This document shows positions 45,371-58,131 of a DNA stretch of 64,000 nucleotides, piece by piece. The translations under genes and the position numbers were made by a program. How positions within the stretch are numbered: position 1 is the stretch's first letter; the number at the start of each line of letters is the position of its first letter. The notes beneath the pieces were generated by a model. That model was not told the DNA's origin. It ran no database searches and saw nothing but the letters and a program-made list of their open reading frames with translations. The stretch is taken from positions 102,095,123-102,159,122 of the forward strand of contig NW_026947486.1 of the NCBI RefSeq assembly GCF_034190915.1, written 5' to 3'. This DNA comes from Cavia porcellus (lineage: Eukaryota; Chordata; Mammalia; Rodentia; Caviidae).

Positions 45371-46944
45371 TGGTAAAGTGAGGAGCATGGACACTTCAAG
45401 AGTCACCGTGAACATATAAAGTGGGGAGCAGCTTTTCGGAATTTCCACCCAAGAAATATTTCCATTCTGAAATGTTGCACATCTTATCTCTGATCATGCC
45501 AGGAGAGTTTGTCATTTAGCTACCTTCATAAGCACTCACCAGTAATCTTTGCACTTTATAGGATGGTACTGTTAACTCAGTTGAAGCCCTGACTGGTAGA
45601 ATTTTAAGTAGCATGACTAAATGACTTGGAATGATACAGGGTTATGATCTTGTGACTGCAGGTCCTCCCCAATCCCTGCCACTACAAGAGGTCACTGGAG
45701 TTTTCAGAAGAGCTTGAGAGTCTTTGGGGTCCATCTGTGCTTTCCTCATAGCTGAATCCAGAGCTGTTCCTGCCCTGTACTACTGCTTCCCAAGCGCCAG
45801 AGTATGCGCGGCCCCACATGGCATTCTGCTGGGGTGAGCTGAGTCACAGGTTTAAGCAGCCCTTCCTGACAGGAGGGGATCATTTGGAGTCTGCTTTGAG
45901 ATCTGTGGCTCAGAAAATACAGCTTTTCCTCAGTGACTGTTTGTTCATAGGTGTTAGGTCATTGTGCATTGTTGTCCAGAGGTACAAGTGGCACCATAGC
46001 ATCTGGCCTGCCCACATGTTAGTTAGATAGTAGTCTTCCCAGACTCTTCCCTACTCTGGATGCTTTAACCTGAACTCATCGTGGGGTGGGCGTGGGGGAC
46101 TGAGCAGTGGATGGTTGGTCAAGTGTGGGGCGGATGGTGCAAAAGTCTCAGACCTGAGACCTTTGGTATTGCTGTACTCACCCAAGTGATATCTCAACAC
46201 AAGCAGCCATATTTCCTCTGAGCTGTTGAGTCCATGCTGTAAGCAGTCTGACATGACTGGTTCTTTCAGATTTAGGCCTTTGACATTTATGCAGGATAAA
46301 CATACCAAATTCAAAAGTAGTCTGCATTCTAGTTGGAGCTGTCTAGTAGATATAAGAAGCCTCTTTTTGATGTTGGTTTTTGTGGAGTAACATAAACTCT
46401 AAAATGTCAAGCAAGGATAGTTTGCCTTATTAATTAGCACTCATGAAAGCAAACTTTTTTTGGTGTGTTGGAAAGTGTTAACTCCAGCCAGAAAAGTCTA
46501 ATCATCCATTGGGCTAACTGGGCCCTGTCTTGATAAGGCAACAGTAGGAAAGAATTGCCTACCTCAAGACTCAACAAATGGCTGAGGCCTATTTATTGGG
46601 CTTTTCACTAGAGGATCAAAGAGGTTTGTTCTCTCTAGGTCTCCAACGTCTGTTCATAAACACTTCTTATTGATGTTAGATACACATCTCTCCCTACTGC
46701 ATCATCCTGCTGCTGGAGAGGCCAATTCCTCTGAGCCTATAAAACTTTAAGATTTGCTCTGTGAGGCTCCTGCCTTTGTCAGGCCCATGGCCCTTGCAGT
46801 TGGGCTCTTGGCCAAGACCTTGAACTCTTAACTCTTTTCCACATATGTCATGTGAACTGATAAACTTGAAGATAAATTGTATTTGCAAGAATCTGCTTTG
46901 CTCGGGACAGCTAGTTTAAAGAGTGTTGCTTACTAATAATATGT

Positions 46945-47130
46945 AGTGCTTACTGTGTGCCAGACACTGGTCTAAATGTTATTAATACTACTGTATTTCT
47001 CACAGTGACCCTATTACATCAGTACTATTATTAGCTCCATTTTACAGTTGAGTAGATTGAGTCACAGAGAAGTGAAGTTCACTTATGTCTTATAATCAGA
47101 AAGGCTCCAGAGTATTTAGCCTCTGCACTA
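46945..47130 (+). repeat. MIR SINE
   Basis: The text gtgcttactgtgtgccagac, actggtctaaatgttattaa, cagtgaccctattacatcag and ctccattttacagttgagta then gagtcacagagaagtgaagt is a well-ordered MIR. Confidence 0.85.
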
Positions 47131-47544
47131 TCATGTCTGGAAACTATAAAATAAATATATGAAGCTCAGGGAAAATTCCACATCATTTGTGTGAGAACTA
47201 ACAATGTTAATTGTTCAGCCAATCTCATAAGAAATGAAGCCTTGAATTTCTTTTAGCTCCTGATAATAACTTGGGATGCAGTGTAAACCAGTTTATTGAA
47301 GTTCATGAATGCAATAGAAGAATCATTGTTATTTCTGTTTCCTTTTCTATACCTTAGACAGTCTGGTCTGATTTATACTGGGTACATAGTTCATGTATTA
47401 GTTCTCTCTGATTATCACACTGCTTGAAAGCTAACAAGAAGGGCTGAGGTTAAGATAAGTGTGACATAAGGTAAGTGTGACATAATGTGCGTGTTCTTTG
47501 GTGGTTACTGCCACTCTAGCTCTAGGTACAGAGTGCCCCTGCCT

Positions 47545-47625
47545 TTTGATGTTAGAAATTGAATCCAGGACCTTGTGTATGCTGAATGCTTGCTGTGAAA
47601 CTGAGCTACACCCTCAGTGCCGAGA
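47545..47625 (-). repeat. diverged tRNA-SINE, antisense
   Basis: The text gaaattgaatccaggacctt, gtgtatgctgaatgcttgct and aactgagctacaccctcagt is an antisense ID/B2-class SINE head. Confidence 0.7.
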
Positions 47626-48625
47626 CCTTCCTTTTAACACGGCCTGTTTACTGATCTTTGGGTTCATCTCATTCTCTTTCACGTACTTGATGCCTGAAAA
47701 GTGAACATATTGCTTGACTTGGAGAGCTTTGAAATCACACACTTGTTCTTAAGTGTCAGTTGTGTTGGGTGGATTTCTGCTACTCTATTCAAATGAGTCC
47801 TTGCTTGTCTCAGCTGTCACTTCCAAGTTATCACAGCTAAATTTCATGTTCTCTTTGACTAGACTTTTGCAGTAGCATGAAGGAATCTATATGGTTCCAT
47901 CCACAAGTCACGTAACTATTCTTAGTCTCAGGGTGTGTGACCTGGAGCAGCTTCTGCTGATGACTACCAAACCAAGGGAACATGAATCTCATTTCCTATA
48001 CACCATGTTCCTGCATTTTGCATTGTCACAAGTAATTACCATTTGCTGGAAGAAGCATGAGAAGGAGCAAAGATCAGCGCTTTGAGAGTGTGGACATCCA
48101 GGAAGTAGACATGAGTTGCACCTAACTCAGGGAGGCAAGTTACCTCTTCATTTGGGGTGGCAGTTTTCACATTTCTGAAATGAAACAATTGGACTATACT
48201 GGATTGAAGATGATTTTCAGCTCTTATCATTAGGCAATCATAATAGAGGTGGAAATACATGCAGAGCAGAGCAGCTCACTTCATCTTCAGGTCTTCCTAG
48301 AATCTCTGGCTTTTGGAGGGACCTATAGTTCTTGCCATGCAGACTGACCAACAGGAAATTCAAGCTACCTTTGAGACAGTAATTTATTGGCACGCCACAG
48401 GTTGCAATTATTGTGGTCTTGCAGTTTTCATGTTGTAGTGTCTGTCCTGGCATAACAGAAGAGCTCTTTCTACATGGAATTTTTTGTGTTTGCCATCTCA
48501 ACACGATCATTGTGGGCCACCACCCACCTGGATCTGTCCATAAGAACTACTGGGTGGAATCTGGATTAAGACACTGCTGGAGCAGACAAATAAGGACCCC
48601 TGGGAAACAAGGAAGATGGCCAAGT

Positions 48626-48688
48626 AAGCTTTCACCCTCTGTATTTGTTCAGAGAAGGAAGAAGCTTTCACCTTCTGTATTTGTTCAG
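48626..48688. repeat. 27-bp direct duplication, 36-bp period
   Basis: Copies of aagctttcaccctctgtatt plus tgttcag at 48626-48652 and 48662-48688 differ at one base (c/t). Confidence 0.95.
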
Positions 48689-51600
48689 TCCTCCAGAATC
48701 CAGATTCACCATGCTATCCAAATAGTCAACTCAAGTGCCTAACAAAATATGGACTGCCTAAGTGACATAGAGGTTACCAATTTGCCATGTTCACACTCCC
48801 ACTTTTGTGCACCACGTTAAGTTCAGATGTTCTGCCAAGCAAAACCCACACAACTACTTGTGAGTTTCTTCAACCTTGACCTTGGACTGTCTTCTAATGT
48901 TTGAAAGCACCACTGCAGAATGAAGTAATGTATTTCTTATAGTCCTACCATAAGTGAAGACAGATTATATGTTACTAGTCTTACAATTTCACAGTAGGAA
49001 TCAGGGATCATGATCTCTTTGTATCATGCAGTCAGTCATAGTTATCAGCATTAAGGGTCCATGTATGGATGGGAGCGATTTTGATGTGCCGTTCTTTCCT
49101 GTTATGGATTTTAATCAGCTGGGTGAATTACAGAATGGGCTCATGGAATGTTTAGCCCTCAAGCATCTATCAGAGGCTTGAAATGTTCATAACAGGTGGG
49201 GTTGGTGAACGCCAGGATTTAGCATGATTGAAAGGGTGTTTGGAGTCATGGCACATGGCAACATGGAAATAAAACAGATATATCACAAGTGGGTGGTAGA
49301 AATAGACTGGAAGAGAATTTTAACACCAAAAATATGACAAGGATTTATCCTTACCCGCTTCTTGGTTTCATGAAACATTTATTTTCCCTCGATCAGAGAT
49401 TCTGTATTTGCAGTATATATTTGCTTCTAAAATTCTTAAAGATTTCTATTTATTTTCTTGTTCTACTTTTCTCTTTTAAGTGCCACCTGTATTTTTTAAA
49501 ATCCAAGATAAACCATATTGACTTGCCTTGAAAGTCACTTGTTCAGCGTTGTCCTAAGAAATGATTTTGGTTAGAAGTCCATAAAATAAATGTACGGTAT
49601 GATTGGGATAATTTCTACATCTTGGTGAGGGTCTAGTAACAATACAGGAAGGGGCAGACTTTGGGGACAGGAGACATTTAAGACTGTTACTAATCATGGA
49701 ATGACATTTCCAAAAACCAAATGACAGAGGCCATGTGGCACATGTTGCAATTACTAATCCCTGAATGAATATTATGAAGAAACCACCTAAAAACCCTGGT
49801 CAGTTGTGAAATGGATTTCATGAGCATTTTCATGGCACCTCACTGTTTGCAGGGTCTTTTATTCCACGTGCCTCTTTTTGTAACAGCTCTTCCCCTTTTC
49901 ATAGCACCTTTGCCTTTGCTCTGAGATTTAGATACTGTTTGGGGAAGCACAATACTTTAATTTGGCACTTGCACGATGAAATTAGCCCTCTTGAGTTTCT
50001 AGAGGTGCTCCCTCATCTGCTTTCTGATAAGCACGACATTTAAGCAGTGACTTTGCAAAACTGGACATGTCAATAGGAAAAAGTACTCTTCCCGCCTTAA
50101 AGATTGACAGGAACCTGAGATGGGCAAAGATGTCCTGGACTTTTTCTGGCAAGAGTACATAGAACAAGACATACTCTGGAGAGTTCAGCATTGAATCACA
50201 TCATATCATAGTACATGACTAGATGCCTTAATCTTGCAGTTGGAGTCACTCAGGAGAAATTGTTGGCGTAGGGACTAGCAACCTGACAAAATTATATTGA
50301 GAAAAGACTTGTAGCATATTAATTTCCTACTGGTAGGAAAAGGGAGAAGAGTAATGCAAGAAAATGAAGATGAAATCTTTGATCAATCCGCGAAGATTCA
50401 TTGCAGGTTGTTGCCAAACTTGCTTCTGGCCTTACTAATGGCTAGTAATTCTATTTGGGAATGTCTTTAAAGAAAAATAGAATTCAGGAGAAGGGAGATT
50501 GTGAGGCATGCCGTGAAGGAGGAACTCTCGAGGATGTGTATGGGCCAAGTGGGTCACTGAATTTACCACGTTTGGGTGTTTTGATACACCACTTCGAAGT
50601 GTGGTCTTCCCAGTGGTGATTCGGAGGCCGAGTTTGGATTAGACTGAAGTGTGTGAATCCCCACAAATGGGATCCACCATAATCTTACTATTCCTTTTAC
50701 TCAACAATAGGATCCTGTTTAAGGGGATTCATTATGGACCTCTGAGAAGAGCTGCATTGTAAAGTCCAAAATAAGGGGGATTCTTTGCCACTGGCATTGC
50801 CTGCCACATTCACAGAATTTCAGCCACAGAGGGATCTTTGGCTCCGTTCCACCTTTCTGTTTAGGCTGTCCTCCCAGTCCGGTCCTGTAGTGTCCCTCCT
50901 ACCCAGTATTTCCTTCCTGTGCCCATTGTCACTGCTTATCACCCCCTCAGCTTTCCCCTCCACCTCAGCTAGACAGATGCAGTGTTCTTCTGAACTGTTT
51001 CTCTGCCTCCAGACTCTTCCTCTGAGATGTGTCCTTTTTCTCTTTGCTTCACTAAACACCGGGCAGCCTCACAATAGTATATAAAAGCGCTTTGTAAACA
51101 GTGCAATGATTATAGAGGATATTATGAAACCATACTGTTAACACATAACAGGATCAGCTCTGACACTAATGAAGCCAGTGACTGTTGGGTTGTCTGTTAA
51201 TAACATCAAGGTTCCTGAACCACTGACCCAGGATGGAACAAAGTTACCAACTATCATTATTGTGTCTTTCACATTGCAGAGGGCATTTTCTTTTTCTTTC
51301 CTTTTATTTTTTGAGAAGTTCTGGTTTTGTCACTTGAGGGTATCAACAGTGGGGACCAGTGTCTGAGCAGACAGTGCTTCATGCTTCGTGGAGTTTTAGG
51401 AAGACAGAGTTACCTAGATGATACAAGTTACAGCTGGAACAGTACAGTAGTTGTGGAGCCAAACTCCCAGCTCATACTCATTTGTCATAGTTGACTAATT
51501 AGTGGTCAGAGAGTAGTTCTCTTGTCGTTGAATTTTATCTTATATTTCAAGCAAAACAGACATTTAAAAGCTATATGGGTACCCATAATCTGTGGTTTTC

Positions 51601-53480
51601 AGACATAAAAAAATCTACATTTTTGCTACAAGAGTCTACCTCCCGATGCATAACTTGAAACTAGAATTGACATGCTAAGGAAAAGCATTTGGTACACTTT
51701 GCTTATTTTTTGCAGAACTATAAGGGGACATTTAAAATATATTTTACCTGAAAGTATGCTTTATCACAATCTCAAAGTTAGTGTTTGTAAAGGTCAGTCA
51801 TATAATAAAATAAAAGTATTTCTCCTGGGTGAAAAGTCTTAAGTTTATTTTACTGGTGCAATATTGTAACTGGCCAATGTCTCTGCTGTAATGTAATCAG
51901 TCTGGACAGGGAAAAGGCTAAAAAGGTGAAGAGGAAGTGCGTGGTGCCACTTCCTTTTTTTCTAGGCTTTGTTTTTGACCCTAAAATGTAATATATTTGC
52001 TTGAAATATCCTGGCTTTTATTGTGATGCCATTCTCCACCTCACTAGGAGTTAGGGACAATATCAGATATTTTTTAGGATAACTTTTGCTTCATTGTTTA
52101 AAGAGTATAACATTAGAAAACTCATTCATTCGTTTTTCCGTGAAGCTTTTACCGTGGTGTGCTGTGAGAACACAAAGACACGCAAAGCATCATCCCAGCC
52201 TTCAGCCAGGTAGGCAAGAGTAAGGACAACAGCAGCGCCACGCACCATTAGACAATCAGTGGCTGTAAAGTTACATGGCCCAGGGCCTCTCCCGGTATGA
52301 AAGGTGCCTGACTTCCCTGAAGTTCAGTACCCCAAGCCAGTTTCAGGATTCTGGGTAGAACTACTTTATTGGGGGCATAATCGACATGTTTATGTCCTTT
52401 TAATTCATTTTTCAACACATGATTTTTGGGCTCCTCCTAGGAGCTGAGCTATACTCTAGGTGCTGGTCCCTGCCCTCATGAAGCAGAAGAGAAAATTAGA
52501 AAAGTAAGAGAAGTCAGTGTGATGATTACTTTGTTAGAAGGGCCCAAGTACTGTGGAGAATGACAAATTGGGGGAGCGCGGTAGGAAGAGTGTAGTGTGG
52601 GGACTGTGGCTGCCATTTGAGCCATGTAGGTGGTCAGAGAAGGCTTCACTGACAAAGTGGTTGGAGCGGAGACTTTAAGGGAATAGAGGAACAACCATGA
52701 AAGGCTCTGTGCTGAGAGGGTACACGGGACAGTGAGACCAGTGCGGCAGGAGCCAGGACAAGAGGGCCAGGGGTGAGGCCAGAGGAGGAACAAGGGTGCG
52801 GCCCTACGGGGTCCTGGAGGCTTTTCCTAGAACTTGCTGGTTGTCAGTCTCCAGCCAGTGATGGCCTGTGGAGCTGCTAGAACATATAAGGTTGTTGTCT
52901 TCGTTTTCATTCATGTTTTTACTTTTGTTATCCGAGAGGGTAAAATGCAAGTGGTTGAGTTGGTGAGACAAAGTGTCATCTTGTATGTCTTCTGGGGGTG
53001 TGTATGTGTGCCTGTTCTGATCTTACGCTGGGGAAATGGGTGGCTAGAATTGCTCTCGTTTGCAGCACTCTCCTGATCTCTGGTACATACCAAGGAGGAC
53101 ACTGTAATGCCCTTAATCTCCATAGTTGTGGTAACAAAAGTCTATGTCTTATAGTTACTTTTATCATTAATAGCATAAAAATGTGTTGTTTATAGGACTG
53201 AATGCAAGCTCTTGAGGCACATAAAGTGGATTAATAAGGTTGGCTCACCGTTAAGCTATGTGAGAGCTGAGTCCAAATTTTATTCCGGTACAGGGATGAC
53301 TTTCTATGTGGCCTCTCTGGCTCTGGAGCTAATTTGGATGCTGAGTAGCCCCACAGGTATTTATATGTAGCATTTGGTATTTTTACTGGGTCCTATTCTT
53401 CTCCCTTGGATCACCTAAAATGGTTAAGAATTTTCTAGTGGGATTAAGGTTGTGATCTCTGGGGAGGGGTGAGACATCTG

Positions 53481-53605
53481 CTCTTGGTTATTTTTGTGTG
53501 AGCTGCTTCCCCTTAAATGTATGTTCACAAATGAGCCATAGCCTTATCATCTGGGGTTGAGGAAACACTGGTCTAGGTGCTGCTCCTGAACTTGGTCTCT
53601 GAGCC
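53481..53605 (+). promoter_or_regulatory. FHL1: 5' UTR and presumptive upstream control region of the MASHRHS exon
   Basis: The sequence directly upstream of the 53606 start contains a CATCTG E-box near 53548-53553 beside a TTATCA GATA-type site, and a second CATCTG at 53475-53480 just outside the range. No TATA box stands at a useful distance. The 5' limit of the exon is not visible: it may be a separate first exon, or an internal exon using a weak acceptor such as ggtctag near 53571-53577. Function is inferred only from proximity to a supported coding exon. Confidence 0.35.
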
Positions 53606-53627
53606 ATGGCTTCTCATAGACACTCAG
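53606..53627 (+). CDS. FHL1: FHL1 alternative N-terminal coding exon (MASHRHS)
   Basis: ATG GCT TCT CAT AGA CAC TCA G ends at a GTAAAA donor (53628). Translated with the exon at 61315 it gives [16 protein letters not shown] followed directly by MAEKF, the 16-residue N-terminal extension that I recall for a human FHL1 isoform. The phase is right: one base of the glycine codon lies here and the next exon starts with gt. The start has a strong context (gagccATGG, G at -3 and +4), and an in-frame TGA lies two codons upstream, so the ATG is the true start of this frame. The extension carries no LIM domain. Its role is not evident from sequence; it may alter localisation or stability. This exon is too short for ordinary ORF scanning and was found by matching the peptide and phase. 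Confidence 0.9.
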
Positions 53628-53844
53628 GTAAAACCTTTATGTTCCTTCTCTTGAGTACAGTTTTGTTGGGGGCAGTCTGTCATTTGACCTGACCAACAGA
53701 AAATTTTTGATTGAATGATTTTAGTCTTGTCTAAATAGTACATAAGTCATAGTTTGTCTCTGTTTTGTTCTTGTCCTCTAATGCTCTTTGAAAGGCAAAA
53801 GACTATTTTTACTCAAGTAAAATTAGCAGTTGAATGATTGTATG

Positions 53845-53882
53845 TGCATACATACATATATACATATACATATATAAATATA
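53845..53882. repeat. (TACATA)n-like simple repeat
   Basis: A drifting acata/tatac array, AT-rich. Confidence 0.85.
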
Positions 53883-54221
53883 TGACTTATTACATTTTTC
53901 AGGATGTCTTATGAAACTTAAAAAGTTATGAGAAGAAAGATAGATTTTTTGCTTAGGAAGTTTTGGATACTTGTAGAATATAACTCTTCATTTTAATCAT
54001 GCCAGAAATCTAACTTAAAGTGTTTGCAAACGAAAATGATATAGAACAGGAGGGAGGAATAATTTATAATTAAGAAATCCATAATGACTTATGATAGCTT
54101 CGTTTTTTAAACAATTTTTTTTTATTTCTCTGAAGATACAATCATGGATACTTTTGATATGACAAGTACAGCATTAGATGTTCTTACTGGAAGAAGGGCC
54201 AAGGTTTTGGATACCCTAGAC

Positions 54222-54301
54222 CAGGGATGGTGAACTTTTTAGAGCTTTCAATGATACAGACATGCTGCTGTGACACACGTGCCATAGATTCACCACCACT
54301 G
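54222..54301. mobile_element. 80-bp hAT-type MITE
   Basis: The left end is cagggatggtgaactttt and the right end gattcaccaccactg. The reverse complement of the right end (cagtggtggtgaatc) aligns with the left end, so these are terminal inverted repeats. The 8-bp flanks ccctagac (54214-54221) and tcctagat (54302-54309) match at six of eight bases, a hAT-length target-site duplication centred on ctag. Too short to encode a transposase. Confidence 0.75.
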
Positions 54302-54813
54302 TCCTAGATCGTCATGACTATGACAGTCCTGATCTTGCTTTGTAACCTGACATTGAGGAAGCCTGTGAAAAGGGGCACAAGGAGGGAAGCCCCGATCTCT
54401 GAAGTCAGCCTGCTGCCTGTGTCTCTCCCTGAAGCAAGGAATGTGGCTGTGCGCTGTTGCCCTCTGCCCAAGTAACAGTTTCCTTTCTTGGAGCTGGTGA
54501 AGTAAGAAATTAGACAGAAACCAAGCACTCTGTCCTGTGTGCCAGCTTTCAGGTTAAGGGACAAAGTAATTATTGCTGGTAGGTTTTTGAAAACTTAATT
54601 GCCTGTCGATATTTCACAGTGGAAATACTTTTGGAAAATTTTCTTTTGATGTTTTGAAGCATATATGCTGCTATGAAATTCCCTACTTTAATTAATTAGT
54701 ATGTAATGTTTTATTTACTTGTATGTGTTTGAAAGCTGCCTGATTTTTTCCGCAGCCTCCAAGAACTGTTCTACAAAGATGCTACCACATGCCTGTGATT
54801 GTGCTTATTGGCA

Positions 54814-54814
<1 letters not shown>

Positions 54815-54855
<41 letters not shown>
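54815..54855. repeat. (CA)n microsatellite
   Basis: About 20 CA units. Confidence 0.97.
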
Positions 54856-54857
<2 letters not shown>

Positions 54858-57800
54858 CTGGGTGTAGGCGAACTGGTCAGCCATGCAGTTTGTCCTAATG
54901 AACCTTGAATGCACATTAACCGGTAGAGTAACTTTGCATCCTATTCAGTAATTGACACATAAGACAGTATGTTTAAAAGTTGAAATTTTTATGGGTGCAC
55001 CCAACCTCAGATTTTAAATCACATCAAATCTTTAGATTATTCTTGCATCTCTGAATATGAGAGCTGTAACTGTGATTAAATTAAAACAATTTACCTATAT
55101 CTTACAGATGATTTTAAAAATTGAGAAATAGCATTTTGTATTGCATTTGGCTCATTAGTTTGTTAAATTAGAGAATAATAACTAGGTCTATGAAAGAGAG
55201 AGAGGTTCTCACAGAAGGATAATCAGTATTGCCCTGAATTGGTTTAAGAGCTTCAGATCATTGGATCAGAATCCATTTTTTAGTGACTGTCCACACACTG
55301 AGAGGGCATTTCAAAGACAAAAGTGTATAATTTTGACATCGAACACATTGTGGGCAAAAGTAGATAAACTCAGTTCCTTTATTCCTTGGCTGTTCGAGTC
55401 AAAGGCCAGGATGAGTTGGTAGGGGAAGGAAGACCATTTGGTGTATTGTATTGCCGTGAGTCCTTTCACGAGCTACTATCCAGTAAGCTCCAATGCTCGA
55501 CAGTCCTATCTCAGATCAGGGGTGGAATATGAGAGGCTGAGTTGAAAGGGACATAATCAAACTGGATCGATTTCTTAAAATAACTGCAAAATGCTACTCT
55601 GACAATTTGGTCAAGAATAAAACTGAATGTTTCATACTTTTAATAACCGCCAAATGACTGTCTGCAACTGGAGAAACCAGGAACACATGTTCGATTGCTG
55701 TCAGGTCCCAAGTGTCTTTCCAGTATGAAAGGACATGGTATGTGTAGTATGTAGGACATAAAGCAAAACCTCCTATGTGGACTGTCTGGTACTAGGGTAG
55801 AGTCTACCCTAGTGGGACTTTAGAAGCATGTAATTCTTCATTTAGTAATCTTTTGATACCAGGCATAGTCTAAAATAGTGTTATCAATCAAAAGGGATTT
55901 ATGGGTTTTTTAAAATGCAGCATTCCAGTGAAGTTGTTAATAACATTGAATCATTCTGTACAGTCTGATTTTAAGGAAAGGAAACATTTGTTGATTTTTG
56001 TATGAAATTCTGTGAAAGACTGCATTTTAGCTGTGACTCATGAGCTCCGTCTCATTGCAGCTATTTAGGTGTTTATTCCCAAATGTCTGTTGACACCTCT
56101 AGGTGCATTAGCATGTCTGTGACACAAGCCTCTTGTTAGTAGTCAGTGCTTCCTTGCATTTGTTAAATGTTCTCAGGAAGGCAACATACCCTCTCTTTGG
56201 AAGACAGCATTTATATATAGGGTCAGTATTGTACTGGTATATTAGACTTGGCAATTAGTAGACTAGAAAAAAATCGGAATTGTCTTTTCATTTGGATTAC
56301 TGTTCATTGTTTATACTATACCTTATAGTACTCAGGGAAAGTGCGTGGTTGGAAAAATACTAGTCAAAATGTTCACTTTCTCTTTGAATATTCTTATTTT
56401 GAGCCATGTAGGCATGAAGAAAGAAAAAAGGAATATTATCAAGAAACACATGAGAAAGTACATATAAAAATATGAACAAGACTTACTACATACAAATTGA
56501 ATCTTCTCTAATGAAAGATTTACAGTAGAAAACAAAGGTTGTGTTACTTGTATGTGTACATGATTAAATTGAGGTCCAAAACTTTTTATTGAGATACTGA
56601 GGTTTCTGTAGGGACCTCTTAGCATGTCAGATGTAAATCAGGAAATTTTCTTCCAAAAGAAGAAGATTGTTAAATGAAAAATGTTTCTTTTGAAGCAGGC
56701 ATAAAAAGCCATGCTATCATGTTAGAATAGATAACCTAAATGTGATCAACCAGCCACAATTTCAACTGCATCTAACTAAGCTTCTAGAATGCTTTTATTA
56801 AATACATCTGTGTGAAAAATGTCTGTCTTAAAGAATCCGGGGACAGCTGAGGTAACTGTAATGTATAGGTTAGAATTTGGCACCTTAGCATCACATGATT
56901 TCATTTTTAAAACCAGGAAGTAGTATATTGTTTTGTATTAAGTCACTGGTTCATGAAAACACACACAAAAAAACAGGTCCCTTAAAAAGAGAGAAGACAT
57001 CACAGAAGGAAAATCAGTGTTGCACTGAAATGGGCTTTGTAAAGTTCAAATAGAAGCTTTGATCTTTTGACCACAAACCATGTTGAGTGACCTTCCACAC
57101 TGAAGTTTCAGAAACTTGGTGGTGGTGACTTATCTCCATCTGTCAGTTAGCAGGATGTGCTTAGTAACACCTTTATACATCATCCTGGATTGGACACCTG
57201 GGGCTCCAAGTGTAGTGGCAGAACTTTGTATGATAGAAAATTCTCATTACTAGGTACAGATGAGGGCCCCAGCAAGATGCTAAAACAAGCCAGCCTAGGG
57301 CAAAGCTGTCTACAAAAACAAGTGATAGGGGAAGTGGCATGTAGTTGTATGTGGTAGATGTTTCATGTAATGATGGGTGACATATCCCGTCGAGGATGAC
57401 AGCAGTAAGTCAAGGCAAACAGAGGTTTAAAATGTTAAAAGCCTTCATGTTTCATGCTCTTAGACTTTACAAAAGGAATATGAAATATTAATCAAGGGAT
57501 AAATACTTAAGAGTATGATTCAGTAAGAGTAAAGTGAGCCCCCAAAAGGGCCAAATACCATTTCTACTTTTTCTCTTCTCTAATTGTTTCTAACAAAGAG
57601 CAAGAGAGAGACGAAAGTGCAAGCTTTTCTTCCCCTCATGCAGCCAAACTTGAGCTGTGGCCTATTCTCCTGGGTGTCAACCATTGCGATATTTGCTGTC
57701 CTTCACAAAACTCTGTGTCAGCATTGTCATTTATCAGCTGGGTTCTTAGTGTTGTTATTCCCTAGAAGATAAGTACTAGCAAAATATCTTATATAGATCA

Positions 57801-57899
57801 TTTGTATTTTATGCACAGTTTTGATATGATGTCTCATCAGAAGGAATATATTGCTCTAACTTCCAAAGCACGTGGCATGAGGATTTAAAAAAAATTTTT

Positions 57900-57945
57900 T
57901 TTGGTACTGGGAATTGAACTCAGGACCTTGTATTTGCCAGGCATT
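57900..57945 (-). repeat. ID-type SINE fragment, antisense
   Basis: A T-run, then ggtactgggaattgaactca and ggaccttgtatttgccaggc, truncated before the A box and abutting a B1. Confidence 0.8.
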
Positions 57946-57975
57946 TAAAAGGTTTTATATCAAATAATCAAAGTT

Positions 57976-58131
57976 TAATCCCAGCACTGGGGAGGCTGAG
58001 GTGGGAGGATCATTGCGAGTTCAAGACCAGCCTGGGCTTCAAAGTGAGCGCTCAAGGCCAGCCTGAACTGCATAGCGAGACCCTGTCTAAAAAAAAAAAA
58101 AAAAAAAAAAAAAAGACAAAAAAAAAAAAAT
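57976..58131 (+). repeat. B1-type SINE, sense, with long A-rich tail
   Basis: The text taatcccagcactggggagg, ctgaggtgggaggatcattg, cgagttcaagaccagcctgg, caaggccagcctgaactgca and tagcgagaccctgtct, then poly-A. The ccagcctg motif occurs twice, showing the internal duplication. Well preserved. Confidence 0.95.

Larger units (their letters stand above)
45371..53480 (+). other. FHL1: FHL1 intron 1, last part
   Basis: Non-coding, with a MIR (46.95 kb), an ID-like SINE (47.55 kb), a 27-bp duplication (48.63 kb) and an old interspersed-repeat-like block at 52.43-52.80 kb. An isolated TATA-like motif lies at 51078. No other exon is supported. Confidence 0.6.
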
